NCBI GenBank assembly: GCA_002077045.2
Contig: KZ111142.1
Coordinates: forward strand, 1,259,242 to 1,323,241
Direction of reading: 5' to 3'
Source of the DNA: Rachicladosporium sp. CCFEE 5018
Taxonomy: Eukaryota; Ascomycota; Dothideomycetes; Cladosporiales; Cladosporiaceae
DNA length: 64,000 nucleotides
Each line of letters begins with the position of its first letter. The first letter of the stretch is position 1. Position numbers and translations under genes: made by a program. Below the pieces are notes generated by a model, which saw only the letters and a list, made by a program, of their open reading frames with translations, was not told the DNA's origin and did no database searches. This document shows positions 1-11,196 of this stretch, one piece after another.

Positions 1-241
1 GCATGGTGGAGATACATGCAGGCGGATAACTGTACACCATCCCAGGGTTGCCCACCACAGTCTCCATCTTGCCACCGGGCCTATACTTCGTTCACCAGTC
101 CTTACCTCACCAGCTAAGCATCCCGAGTCAATGCTGTTCATGCTTCCGTTTCTGACGTAGGTTCGCTATCAAGGAGCTTCCACATCTGCGAATCAATCTG
201 CTGCCTATCTCAACCGCCGCACTCATCTCGGCCAGATCACG

Positions 242-3200
242 ATGAGACGCGCAGCATATGCAGCAGTATGGTGGTCGCTCCTTCCTCTTGTAGTTTCCAT
301 TGGACCCAAGTTAGGGTCGCGACAGTCCTTCATCCGAACAGACACCCTCTTCCCGTCGAGCGCAGACCTCTCGATCTACGGTGAGCGACCTGACGACTGG
401 CCGCCCTGCTTCAACTGCAATCTAGAGGACTTTCAATGCCAGCAATTTGCCAACTGCACAAAAGCGAGCGGAAAGTGCAGCTGTCCCTCTGGCTTCGGTG
501 GCGAAGACTGCAGTAGTCCCCTCTGTGGCAGCCTAGCAGATGGACGGAACCGACTACCTCGAAATGGTGATCATTGCGAGTGCGAAGAGGGCTGGGAGGG
601 CATCAACTGCAATGTCTGCAAGTCGGACAGGGTGTGCGATGCGCTCATGCCTGGAGGGGAGGATGGGGTGTGCTATCGTGAGGGGCTACTGGTGCATGAG
701 AACTACCAAATGTGCGATATCACGAATAGGAAGATTCAGGACATGCTAAAGGAGAAGAAGGCACAGGCGACGTTCAGCTGTAATGCGGATCGCGAGGAGT
801 GCAACTTCCAGTTCTGGGTGGCGGAGAAGGAGAGCTTCTACTGTGCGCTGGATACTTGTGCGTGGGAGGCCACGGCGACGGACACGAAGAACTCGACGAG
901 CTATACGTGTGAGAACATCAAGTGCAAGTGCATACCTGGACGCTTCTTGTGTGGCGAGGATGGCAGTGTGGATATTGGAGACTTCCTCGACGAATCTATC
1001 CGAGGACCTGCAAGCTTCAGCACTGTGCGTACATTGGGAGGGTCTAGCAGCGATGGCAGCAAGTTTACTGAGCCTGCGATGAACGATCTGATCTCGAACA
1101 TCTTCGGCGACGAGTCGATCACCCTCCAGTGTCATAGCGGAGAGTGCTTGCACAAGACTGAGGTGCCTGGGTATGAGCGACCAGTCAAGAAGATCAACAC
1201 GCCGCTCATCGCAGGTGTCATTGCTGGGTGTGCGCTGTTCGTGGTGGCAGTCGTGCTGCTGGTCTTCTTCCTCTCACGACGAAACGTACATCGATATGGT
1301 CCGATCAACCTGACGGAAGATGAGGAGGACGATGCTGCCAAGCTGCTTGCAGACCATAAGCCAGCTGCCTTGTCGTTCGAGGAAGTGTCATATAACCTGA
1401 AGGGCAAGCAGATCTTATCGGGCATCACAGGTACCGTGCACCCTGGGGAGCTGCTGGCCATCATGGGAGCCTCAGGTGCTGGCAAGACAACTTTCCTTGA
1501 TATTCTGGCTCGGAAGAACAAGCGGGGTCTTGCTAGCGGCAATATTTGGATCAACGGTGAGAAGTACACAGACAGCGAGTTCCGCAGTGTTATCGGCTTC
1601 GTCGACCAGGATGACACTATGCTGCCAACGCTAACCGTACACGAGACGATCACTGACTCTGCTCTCCTGCGCCTGCCCAAGGACATGAGTTTGGCAGTGA
1701 AGACGCAGAAGGTTGAAGATGTGGAGAAGCAGCTGGGCATCTACCATATCCGCCATCAGCTGATAGGGTCGGAAGAGGGCTCAGGACGTGGCATTTCCGG
1801 TGGTGAGAAGCGACGAGTGGCGATTGCTTGCGAGCTAGTCACCAGTCCGAGCATCCTCTTCCTTGACGAGCCGACTTCTGGACTCGATGCATTCAACGCC
1901 TTCAACGTGGTAGAGTGCCTGGTGACGTTGGTCAAGACATACAATCGCACAGTCGTTTTCACGATACACCAGCCGAGATCGAACATCGTCGCTCTATTCG
2001 ACCAGCTCATCTTACTTGCGCAAGGCCGGACAGTCTACAGCGGACCGTTTGGCAAGTGCCAGGACTACTTCAACAGCATTGGCTATACGTGTCCACCCGG
2101 CTTCAACATCGCAGACTACCTCGTCGATCTGACGATGCACGCAATCAGGCCTGACGATCCGACCGAGCAGGACGTGCAAGCTTTCAACGACTACGTGGAA
2201 GGTGCGAACACGCGCGCAAGCTCGACAATAGCAGTGAAGAGCATTCCGAGTGTAAGCAATATCAGCCTTGAGGCAGGTAGCTTCGACTCGAGAGGAGCAG
2301 ATAGCATGGTCCGACCAAAGCACAAGCGACGAGTCAGTGTCCGTCAGCAACAGGAAAGACAGCTATTTTCGCGTAAGAACACTACGGACCATGCAACGAA
2401 CGCGACAGCAAGCCTTCGCAGTGATGGTGACAGCTTGCTTGACAAGGATGCTGACAAGAGCAAGTGGCTCAAAATGTCGAGACAAGCGAGCGCAGCAAAT
2501 GGCGCAGCCAACGGGGTGGATGAATCACAGCGTCTACTGTCATCTGACCAAGAGACAACTAACCTTGACGTACTTATCAGCTCGTTCGAGGAGTCCGACG
2601 TCTTCGCCGACTTGCTCGAGAGCGTACACAACGCCACCTCCGAGTCCTCCAGCAATGGCACACCCAACGGAGCACCGAATGGCCACTCCAACACTAAAGT
2701 GAAAGGTTACCGCAAGCCCTGGATACATACACAATTCATCATCTTGTCCAGACGGACGTGGCGGAACATCTACCGCAACCCGATGTTGATGCTGACGCAC
2801 TATGCCATCGCCATAGTCCTCGCAGTGCTCATCGGCTTCCTCTTCTACGGTCTGACAGACGACCTGAAGGGTTTCCAGAATAGACTGGGATTCTTCTTCT
2901 TCCTACTCGCTCTGTTCGGCTTCAGTACACTTACCTCATTGACGACGTTTGCTCCCGAGCGCCTGCTCTTTGTCCGCGAGCGCGCGAAGGGATATTACAA
3001 CCCTCTGGCCTACTATCTCAGCAAGGTGGTTTTCGACGTTGTGCCCTTGCGGCTCATACCGCCTATCATTATGGGCTGCATCGTGTACCCCATGACCGGC
3101 CTCGTACCCTCCGCAGCCGAGTTCTTCAAATTCACGCTCTTCCTAGTTCTCTTCAACCTGGCAGCCGCGATGGTCATCCTCTTCATCGGCATCTGCGTGC

Positions 3201-3609
3201 GCAACCAGGGCGTTGCAAACCTCCTCGCGGTGCTTGTGATGCTGTTTTCTCTGCTTTTCGGTGGCTTCCTGCTCAACAGCGAGACCGTTCCGACGGGATT
3301 CGGCTGGCTGAAAGAGGTTTGTCTTCCGCTCCATGTCCTGCTTACATGCTCTCTAGCTAATTGTGACCCCAGCTATCAATCTTCCACTATGGCTTCGAGG
3401 GCCTCATCGTCAACGAGGTCCGCTATCTCAGCCTCACTGAGCACAAGTATGGGCTTGATATCGAGGTTCCTGGCGCCACGATTCTGTCAACGTTCGGCTT
3501 CGACGTGTTGGCGCTTTGGGAAGATGCGATAAACCTCTCGATCTTCTGTGGCGCGTTTCTCGTGCTGGGCTACGCGGCTCTGCATTTGTTTCTGGTCGAG
3601 AAGCGGTAA
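242..3609 (+). CDS. ADP1: ABC transporter of the Adp1 type (EGF-like ectodomain, ABCG core)
   Basis: CDS join(242..3316, 3373..3609), 1103 residues. The simple ORF runs out of frame after residue 1025. A 56-nt GT..AG intron (3317-3372) restores an ending (FHYGFEG..., final VEKR) typical of the family. Order seen: hydrophobic N-terminus, a Cys-rich EGF-like ectodomain (about 50-320), one membrane segment (about 320-345), then a nucleotide-binding domain with Walker A GASGAGKTT (about 409-417), signature ISGGEKRR (about 518) and Walker B ILFLDEPTSGLDA (about 539). A Ser/Asn-rich linker and a C-terminal membrane domain from about 850 follow. This layout matches yeast Adp1, a half transporter of the ABCG (eye-pigment) family whose substrate is unknown. 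Start chosen as the first ATG before the hydrophobic stretch. Only its 3' end recurs, at 28498-28776. Confidence 0.85.
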
Positions 3610-3663
3610 TGTTAAAGGGGAATGTATAATGGTAACGCTGAATCTACTTCCTGTGATCTATGG

Positions 3664-5275
3664 TCAAGTGAAGATTCTCCCCACTCGTTCCGTCAAGGCT
3701 GTGAAATCTAGACTTCCTCGAAATGCATCCCGTGCTACCGGCGTAGCGCGCTGCCATCTCCACGCCCACCACGCCGCCCAGCCTAGCACCGGCAACGCCA
3801 CAGTCCCAACCAGAGCCTGCAATAGCATCTTACCCTGTCTCGACACCGCAGCCGCCACCTCGGAGTACCGCTCATTACTAAAGCTCACCCGTGAGTACTG
3901 CGTCTTGAACCCACTCGCAGGTACCTTATCGCTCAGAAATTCCTCCACATTCTTCCGTGCAAGATACACAGGACTTGTAACCCCCGCGTGCATCTCCCAG
4001 TAATTCGCCGATGCCAGATCGTTAATCGTATGTGCATCTGGGACTCGCGTGGTTGTGTACTCTGCTAGCGCTGCTTCTCGGCCTGATTCAGAGGAGATTT
4101 GGGCATCTAGATGGGTGAACAGTACGTGCACGTCTTCGAGCCCAGCGTTCATGCCTTGACCATAGAAGGGCACCATGGCGTGTGCTGCATCGCCGAGGAT
4201 TGCGGCGGAAGAGGAGAAGGTGTGCGGGGAGCATTTTATGGAGATGAGCGGGAGGTGGGGGTTGGCTTTGAATTGTTTCTCTAGGCTTTCGGACGAGCCG
4301 ATGAGCGGTAAGGCGCCGGGGAAGGTTTCGGTGAAGTAAGTCGTGAGGTCGCTGGGGGAAGCTTCGAGGGTAGAGAAGGTTTGGGAGGGCGCGAAGAGCG
4401 TGCAGGTGAAGGTCTTGTCGACGCTCGGGATAGCTATGAACATTGAGGTTGCGGAGGGCCAGATGTGGAGGTGGTTGGGGGAGGTGGCGAAGCCTGAGGT
4501 GGCGGAGGGGCTGGGTGAGGGAGTGGTGGTGTCTGAGGCTGCGGGGATCGTGAACTCGCACCAGAGCGTGTCGATGTAGGATTGTTGGTAGTCCATCCGG
4601 AGGGACTTCATCAGGTGGTAGCGGACGCTGCTGTGTGCGCCGTCACAGCCGAGGAGGAGGTCGAAGGAGATTTCTCGCTCTTTCGGTCGATCGTCGTGCT
4701 GAGGTTGGGCTATCTGCGCACCATCGGCGGTCTGCGGTGCTTTGGCAGGTGTCGTCTCGAACCATGCTTTCCGCTTCCTGAAGTCTGCGCCTGTGAGCTT
4801 GGAATGGAAGATGAGCTTGACATTGGGAAGGCCCTCGAGCTCGTTCAACAGGACTTTGTTCAAAATGGCGCGGTCGACGGCTCGAAGGTAGTTCCCGTGG
4901 ATGTCGTACTGCTGGGACTCTTCAGTGAAGGCGCCAGACCTGTCCTTTCCGTGGATCATGCGGCCATGCATGGGTATTGTGTCTGCCAGCACAGAATCGA
5001 GTAATGTCGATGATCCGGAGTGGCGCATCGCGTTGATGCCTCGTTCGGATAGAGCGAGGTTGATCGATTTTGTGAAGTTGAGAGGCGTCGTCGAGGCATC
5101 TCGGAGATCTGTCTTCATCAGCATGTGTCACAGCGTCAGAATGAATAAAGCAATACATGCCTCCTCTGAGTTCATGGACTTCGACGTCCCATCCTCGCTT
5201 CGCAGCGTACAGTGCTGCGAGTGCTCCGACTGGGCCCGCACCAACGACAATGCATTTCGTGTTCGCTCCTGCCAT
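3664..5275 (-). CDS. BNA4: Kynurenine 3-monooxygenase (form A)
   Basis: CDS complement(join(3664..5108, 5161..5275)), 519 residues. FAD/NADPH-dependent hydroxylase converting kynurenine to 3-hydroxykynurenine in de novo NAD synthesis; family members sit on the outer mitochondrial membrane. Exon 1 carries the dinucleotide-binding motif GAGPVG (12-17) with E35 ending the second strand. Exon 2 begins the substrate-side motif NLALSERGINAMRHSG. The second FAD motif GDAAHAMVPFYGQGMNAG lies near 344. A Trp-rich hydrophobic segment near the C-terminus fits the family's membrane anchor. The only intron that keeps frame and family sequence is GC..AG (5109-5160). Divergently transcribed from MAP1. Length is close to family norm. 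Confidence 0.9.
5109..5160 (-). other. GC-AG intron of BNA4 (form A)
   Basis: Donor reads GAG|GCATGT and acceptor GACAG|ATCTCC on the minus strand, 52 nt, phase 1, rebuilding the family sequence HELRGDLRD. The nearest GT (three bases in) gives the wrong frame. The same intron occurs at 30276-30327. Confidence 0.8.
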
Positions 5276-5765
5276 CTTTGCATAAGGAATGAACGTTTGT
5301 ATTGCGATGTGGAAGCTATAATGAAATAGATGATACAATCAAGTAGGAGTCATGACGAAGGCGAAACGAGACGGAGAAAGACGGATGATCTGTTTGTAGG
5401 GCGATTTCGCCACGCTGAAGACATTCGCTACCTGTCTACTATAGGTCTCTTCAGTCAGACCAAATTGTTCGAGTGGGCGATGATAAGGATCGATTAGTTG
5501 CATACCCGGCCGACTTCGAACAAGTGCTGTTCATAATAGTGTTCTTCGATGTGCTTACCCGAGCAAAGCTGATTAGTCATCACGCCCTTTGAACCGCGAT
5601 TTACCAAAAACTGACCTGCATAAGTCGTAAATAGATCCTTCTGTATTCCTCACCTGTCGTTTGCATAGAAAGACCATACCCTGCGCGCCCGGTTGGAGTG
5701 AGGGAGTCAACTCACGATACTCACTCACGCGACACATCAAAGCGCCAACGTCGAATACCGCAACC
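5276..5765. promoter_or_regulatory. Divergent intergenic region, BNA4/MAP1
   Basis: 490 bp between two divergently transcribed starts, so it must hold both promoters. It aligns with 30443-30933 with many substitutions. I see no convincing reading frame, RNA or clear TATA element. Confidence 0.5.
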
Positions 5766-7176
5766 ATGGACCAAGCACCTGCAAGAGAGATCGTGGTTCA
5801 GAGTCAGAGGAAATGTGAGGGCGCAGATTGTTCGGAGGATGCTGGAACTCTACAATGTCCGACATGTCAGAAGCTGGGCAAGGAAGCATTTTTCTGCAGT
5901 CAAGACTGCTTCAAGCGGAACTGGGTAGGTCAGTATTCCGACATGGGCAAAGAAATAGGAGAAAGGTCGGGTTGCGAACACGGAGTGCGTACTAATAGGG
6001 TGTTAGGCGACACATAAGACGGTTCACAAATCAGCCAACAGTATGCTATCGAACATCATTACTCCAGGCGTCGTATCCTTACCAGACGCAGATGGTCACT
6101 TCAACCCCTTCCCCACATACCCATACACCGGTAGTCTGAGACCGATGTATCCGTTAAGCATGCGGCGAGCGGTGCCTGATAAGATTCCAAGGCCGGAATA
6201 TGCTCTCACAGGCATCCCCCGGAGTGAGCAGGTGGGCCGCTTGTCTGACATCCCTCACTCGTTCGAGATCTGATTGGGACTAGGTACCGACGGCGCGCAA
6301 GACGATTAAGCTGCTCAACAAGGACGAGATCAAAGGCATGCGTAAGGTCTGCCGACTAGCACGAGAAGTTCTCGACATCGCAGCGGCTGCCCTGAAGCCT
6401 GGAATTACGACGGATCAGATCGACGAGATTGTGCATAAGGCATGCGTGGAGCGTGATGTGAGTCCAATTTCAGTGAGGTTCCTTCGCAGTTACTGACACA
6501 GTCCCAGTCGTACCCATCACCCCTCAACTACTGCGAGTTTCCGAAGTCAGTCTGCACATCGCCCAATGAGGTCATTTGCCACGGCATACCCGACCAGCGG
6601 CCACTCAAAGACGGCGACATCATCAATCTAGATGTCACGCTTTATCACAAGGGCTTCCACGGCGATCTCAACGAGACATACTATGTTGGTTCCGCCGAAA
6701 AAGACGCAGACAGCGTACGCGTTGTCGAGGCTGCCAGAGACTGCCTCTCCGAAGCCATCAAGCTGGTCAAGCCAGGCGCCCTCTTCCGCGACTACGGCAA
6801 CACGATCGAGAAAGTCGCAAAGTCCCGCAACTGTCAAGTCGTGCGCACATACGTCGGCCACGGCATCAACCAGCTCTTCCACACGGTCCCCAACATCCCG
6901 CACTACGCGAAGAACAAGGCTGTCGGAGAGGCAAAGGTCGGCATGTGCTTTACTATCGAGCCTATGATTACGCTGGGTAGCTATCGCGACAAGACCTGGC
7001 CGGACAACTGGACGAGCGTTACTGTTGACGGAAAGAGGACGGCGCAATTCGAGCATACGCTACTCGTGACTGAGGATGGTGTTGAGGTTCTGACAGCGAG
7101 GTTGGAGAGCTCACCTGGTGGGAAGGTCGAGATGCCGCAGGAGGAAGTGAAGACTAATGGCGAGGCGAAGGCTTGA
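5766..7176 (+). CDS. MAP1: Methionine aminopeptidase 1 (form A)
   Basis: CDS join(5766..5924, 6007..6231, 6284..6457, 6508..7176), 408 residues, all introns phase 0 (82, 52 and 50 nt). Removes the initiator Met co-translationally on cytosolic ribosomes. Residues 17-52 form the Cys-rich zinc-finger N-terminus (CxxxxC...CPTC...FCSQDC) found only in eukaryotic type 1 enzymes. The catalytic domain keeps the five metal ligands D228 (NLDVT), D239 (GDLNET), H304 (GHGIN), E337 (IEPM) and E368 (FEHT), and the YPSPLNY and FPKS landmarks. Start is the ATG just before the zinc finger. Form B is at 30934-32346. Confidence 0.93.
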
Positions 7177-7613
7177 ACGCGCAGTGTAGGGAGTGCAGAG
7201 AGCCGGTCTGCATTCGCCACCGACATGACTAGACTGGAGACGACCACGACACTTGCAGCATGCCATCTCGTTGGGGACAGCAACCTCATGAGCAGACACT
7301 TGCTGCTCTTGGCCGAGCGAATGCCACGTGCCGCAAAACGCGGCGCAAGCCAAAACTTAGGCCGATGACGTGGCTGCGACATTGGCAGTAAGTTCGCCAA
7401 GCACTCTTTAACTTCATCTCCAGCAACTCAATCGCAGAACATCCCCGCCGCGCTTCAGGTTTCCTGGGCGCGCTCATTTAGATAGTGCGCCATGATGCTC
7501 AGCATCTGCTTGGCTAAGTGTGTTGAGGTGCATTGACAGGTGAAGTATTGAGGTAATACTGTCCTTCTTCTCCTCGTCTCGTGTCGCATCTTTATCACAA
7601 CTACATTTCCGCC
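7177..7613. other. Intergenic, MAP1 to NOX
   Basis: 437 bp holding the 3' region of MAP1 and the promoter of the oxidase. It is well conserved against 32347-32786. Nothing else recognised. Confidence 0.4.
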
Positions 7614-9819
7614 ATGGACGGGCCCATTGATACAGCAGCGGAGAAATTCCAACCTTTATCAGATGCCGAGATCAAGGCCTTCTTTCACGACATAGACAAA
7701 GGCAACAATGGCTATGCAACATTTGACGAGCACGAGGCAAAGCTCCATGCTGTCCACGAAGAGCTCGCACCTAAGCCGCAGAAGCACAACCTGAATCACC
7801 CGGCTCGAAAGGACATCGAGAAAGGAAATCACAATCACGTAAGCGATGGACTGCATACGTTCCTGCTTGGCATTATGCCGGATTGCTCTGCCCATATTAA
7901 CGAGGAGGACTTCGTGAAACGTGTTAGGACATGGCAGGTGCCAAGTCAGAAGCAGACGGATACGAAAGAGGAGGAAGCGCAGGAGAAAGAGAGAAAGATG
8001 CCCTTTAGGCGGCGACTGAGGGCTTATTGGGCTGTACATGGGCCGACGTACGTTTTTATGGCGTGTGTAGTTGCGCTGCAGTTTGCTATGGGATTGTGGC
8101 AGATGGTGTGTCTATCTCGCCTACCCAGTCTTATGCCGTGTGTCAGCTGACTTCGCACAGATAATATACATCAAGAACCCACTCGCGCGTGCTGCGCTCG
8201 GCTGGGGTATCATCGTCGCAAAGGCGTGCGCAGGCGTGCTATATCCGACATTGTGCTTCATGCTACTATCAATGAGTCGGCACTTCTCCACTTTCCTGCG
8301 GCGAAGTTGGGTCATTAGCCGCTTTATCAACTGGGACTACAGTCAGACCTTTCACATTCACATGAGTATTGCTGGGCTATCATTCGCAACTCTACACGCT
8401 ATCGGCCATCTCGCAGGGTCTATGGTCATGGGCTCGCAGCCAGGACGCCAAGACGCTGTGGCACGTTACCTGGGAGCGGATGAAGTTCCGCTCACGCCTC
8501 GAGCATATGTCAGCAAGCTGCCCGGCTGGACCGGTCTCGTGGCGCTCGGACTCTTCTGGACCATCAGCTTGATGTCGATGCCGCTTGTCCGAAACTGGAG
8601 CTATGAAGCCTTCCAGCTCGCGCACTTGCTCATGTTCCCAATGATCGGCCTACTCTGCGCTCACGGGACCGCTGCAATTTTGCAAGCGCCGATGATGGGC
8701 TACTGGCTTGCATTTCCTGGGTTACTTGTCATCTTCGAAAGATCATGGCGCTTCGCGCGCGGCTTCATGAATATGCGGGCACGCATTAAGCTGCTCGACG
8801 ACGATGCTGTGGTCATTAGTATCAGGGAGCCAAGAGGCAGGGACTGGACGTACTCAGCTGGCCAGTACATCTTGCTGCAGGTCCCGAGCGTGTCGTTCTT
8901 CCAATGGCATCCATTCACGATCTCTGCGTGCCGCGGGAGTGTCATGCAAGTACACATCAAGCTCGATGGTGACTGGACGAATGCTCTACGAGACTACTGC
9001 GAGAGAGACGATCTCAGAGACCAGGGCGACGGATGGAAAGACATCAACGTCGGTGTTGATGGACCTTTCGGTGCGCCAGCACAGCGATTCTACGACTACG
9101 ACTACAGCATCATCATCGGTGGCGGTATCGGCATTACTCCTTTCTCCGCTATCCTGGCAGATCTCGAAGGACACCACCTCGAGCAGCGGGATCCCTGGCA
9201 AAGTCGACGAGGCTCCCGAAGCCTCTCTCGCGGGCGCTCAATTGGTCGTGAGAGCCGTCGAGGATCGAAGCCAAGTAGCATTACTATTGCGCCTCCGGTA
9301 GATCTCGCAGCCGCAGTAGCTGAAAAAGTCGAAGGATCGAAGCCGCGCACCCCGCCGACCCGCCGAGTCGACTTCCACTGGTCGGTCCGCGACAAGACAA
9401 ATCTCCTCTGGTTTTCAGACCTGCTAAGCCGCGCATTGTCTAATACAGACAAACTCGCCAATAAATCCGACTTGGATCTGAACATCCACACGCATGTCAC
9501 CATGAAGCGGAAGAACATTTCCACACACGTATTCCGCTACCTGCTAGACTCCTATCGAACCGAGAGCGCACCATACTCAGCTTTGACCGGGCTGAAACAG
9601 CCGAGTCACTTCGGTCGACCGGACTTTGACGAGATCTTGGAGAAGCATATGCAGGAGTTGATCGATCTGGGCATTACGGAAAAGAAGGTGGGAGTGTTCT
9701 ATTGTGGCACGCCTATCGTCGGCGAGATCTTGAGTGATCGATGTCATTTGCTTACTGCCAAAGCGAGGGATACGGGGATTAAGATCAGATATGATTTCTT
9801 GATGGAAGTATTTGGCTGA
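7614..9819 (+). CDS. noxC: EF-hand NADPH oxidase, NoxC-like (form A)
   Basis: CDS join(7614..8105, 8161..9819), 716 residues; 55-nt intron, phase 0. A membrane oxidase that passes electrons from NADPH through FAD and two haems to O2, giving superoxide. Seen in order: one EF-hand-like loop (28-39); a ferric-reductase-type membrane domain with haem His pairs spaced H-x13-H (about 230-245, FHIHMSIAG...LH) and H-x12-H (AHLL...CAH); FAD motif HPFT (414-417); NADPH motif GGGIGITPF (about 484); CGTP (about 679); terminal Phe-Gly. An N-terminal EF-hand separates fungal NoxC from NoxA/B. Loop position 3 is Gly (D-K-G-N-N-G), unlike form B. A basic Arg/Ser insert lies between the NADPH motifs. Start chosen at the ATG after an in-frame non-ATG stretch. 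Confidence 0.85.
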
Positions 9820-9954
9820 TCATGGGCGTCGCCGGGAATTCGCCTCAAAGCTACTGTAACGCTGAGACGATTGGACTCGATCTCTACGCCTGGGAGTCCT
9901 TTTGCCAAAGTCTTACTGCCATCTGATCCACAGCAGCGTTGTTGCTCGCAAGCC

Positions 9955-10534
9955 CTATATGCGCGACTCTGACAACGCCTCGCTCGCAGAGTCGAGCTCA
10001 GCTCTCTCATTGCAGCAGGTGCGATGCCAGCTTCAGTGCTGGAAAGATGTGTTCGTACGTCGCGTCCGCGGGAAAGCGGTCACGGTGGAATAGAGGGAGA
10101 AGGATATGCTGCGAAGGCAACTTAGTTCCGACTTTAAGGCTCTCGGTCGGTGCATCCGTCACTTTTGACGCTGATGTGGGCTGTATTGGGGACGGCGCGC
10201 TCGACAGTACCTGCAGGGTCAGGGTCGGTCCTGTCTCTTCGAGTGACGACGAAGCGATCGAGTCGCGCCTTGTCTCTGGAGTGCCTGTTTCGTCCGACTC
10301 CAGCTTTGTACTTGACAGGCGACTGCACAGGGCCTCCACTTCGGCCTCATCGATCATTTCATCAGGACGCTGAGGAGGACTGCAGCTAGGACCCGAGTGT
10401 CCCGCCGGTTTTGGGCTGCGCCTACTCTTGAGCAGTGCCACACCATCATGGTACATCGTAGTCAGTCTCGACTTAGCTCGTGAGAGACCGAAGACTGGGC
10501 TCTTCAGTCCCGACTTGCGTTGACGCTGCGCCAT
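9955..10534 (-). pseudogene. Truncated HExxH-family gene A (form A)
   Basis: The ORF 10007-10534 encodes only the first ~175 residues of the 622-residue protein intact at 35128-36996. At 10011-10014 the sequence jumps from the codons for LASHLLQ straight to the last ~19 codons of the gene. Compared with form B, 1283 bp are missing and a TGCA is shared at both ends. The deletion is not a multiple of three and brings a TGA immediately. The HExxH centre is lost, so the product cannot keep the family's presumed activity. The remnant tail spans 9955-10015. Confidence 0.85.
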
Positions 10535-11196
10535 GGTACTGCGTAGAGGATAGAAGAGTCAACCGTGTCAACGAAGTTTCAGTGCCAAAACAACATGGTG
10601 AGAGCATGGTGGTGTATCTGCAAGCATACTTAACAGCAAGCAGAGCTGAGGATGGCTCCCAAGATCCACGCTGGCCAGCATTAGAGTGTAAATGCTGACC
10701 TCGCATGTGTTTGTAAGTGGTCAATCCTACCTCAGCCATGTGCAAGATTTTGAATCTCTCGACACAATGGGAGACACAATGGGATGGGTCACTGCAATTT
10801 TAGCTTACGCTGCGGGGCTGTTGGGGACGGGGTCGCGCTCGCCTGGGACCCGTCGACAAATCCAATGCGAGCAACGCTAAAGGTGTACTCCGCTACAATC
10901 GACGCGCAACGAGCTGCGTGGGGAGGGCAAGCCTACGATATCTGGACTCTCAAAGTATGTACGATCTTGAACCTCATTGATGGCGTCTTGGTCATACCTT
11001 TACATCTCATGAGCCGCACCATCACTCAGAGGCATCACTCTCAAGGTCGCTTCCTCACGTGACCCCCACCGATGTTCGATATCATCAGTCCTTCGCGCAG
11101 ACCTCACCTCACTGTGGAGATACGCCCCCACATCGTTACAAACCTGCGAAGCAGAGATCGACAGAGCTTTCAAAGCGAGCGTGACCTGAAGTACTA
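10535..11196. other. Intergenic between HExxH genes A and B
   Basis: About 660 bp, matching 36997-37653 with small indels. It presumably contains the gene A promoter and the old gene B 3' region. No gene recognised; short open frames here are not preserved between the copies. Confidence 0.4.

Noticed and set aside
3317..3532. ABC transporter ending in a Ser-rich tail by read-through of the last intron
   Set aside because: A 56-nt GT..AG intron in phase 0 gives a hydrophobic, family-like C-terminus instead; the read-through tail has no such character.
8030..8160. A separate gene start inside the NOX intron region
   Set aside because: The downstream frame has no ATG there; the 55-nt intron joins exon 1 to exon 2 in phase 0 with intact membrane-domain sequence.
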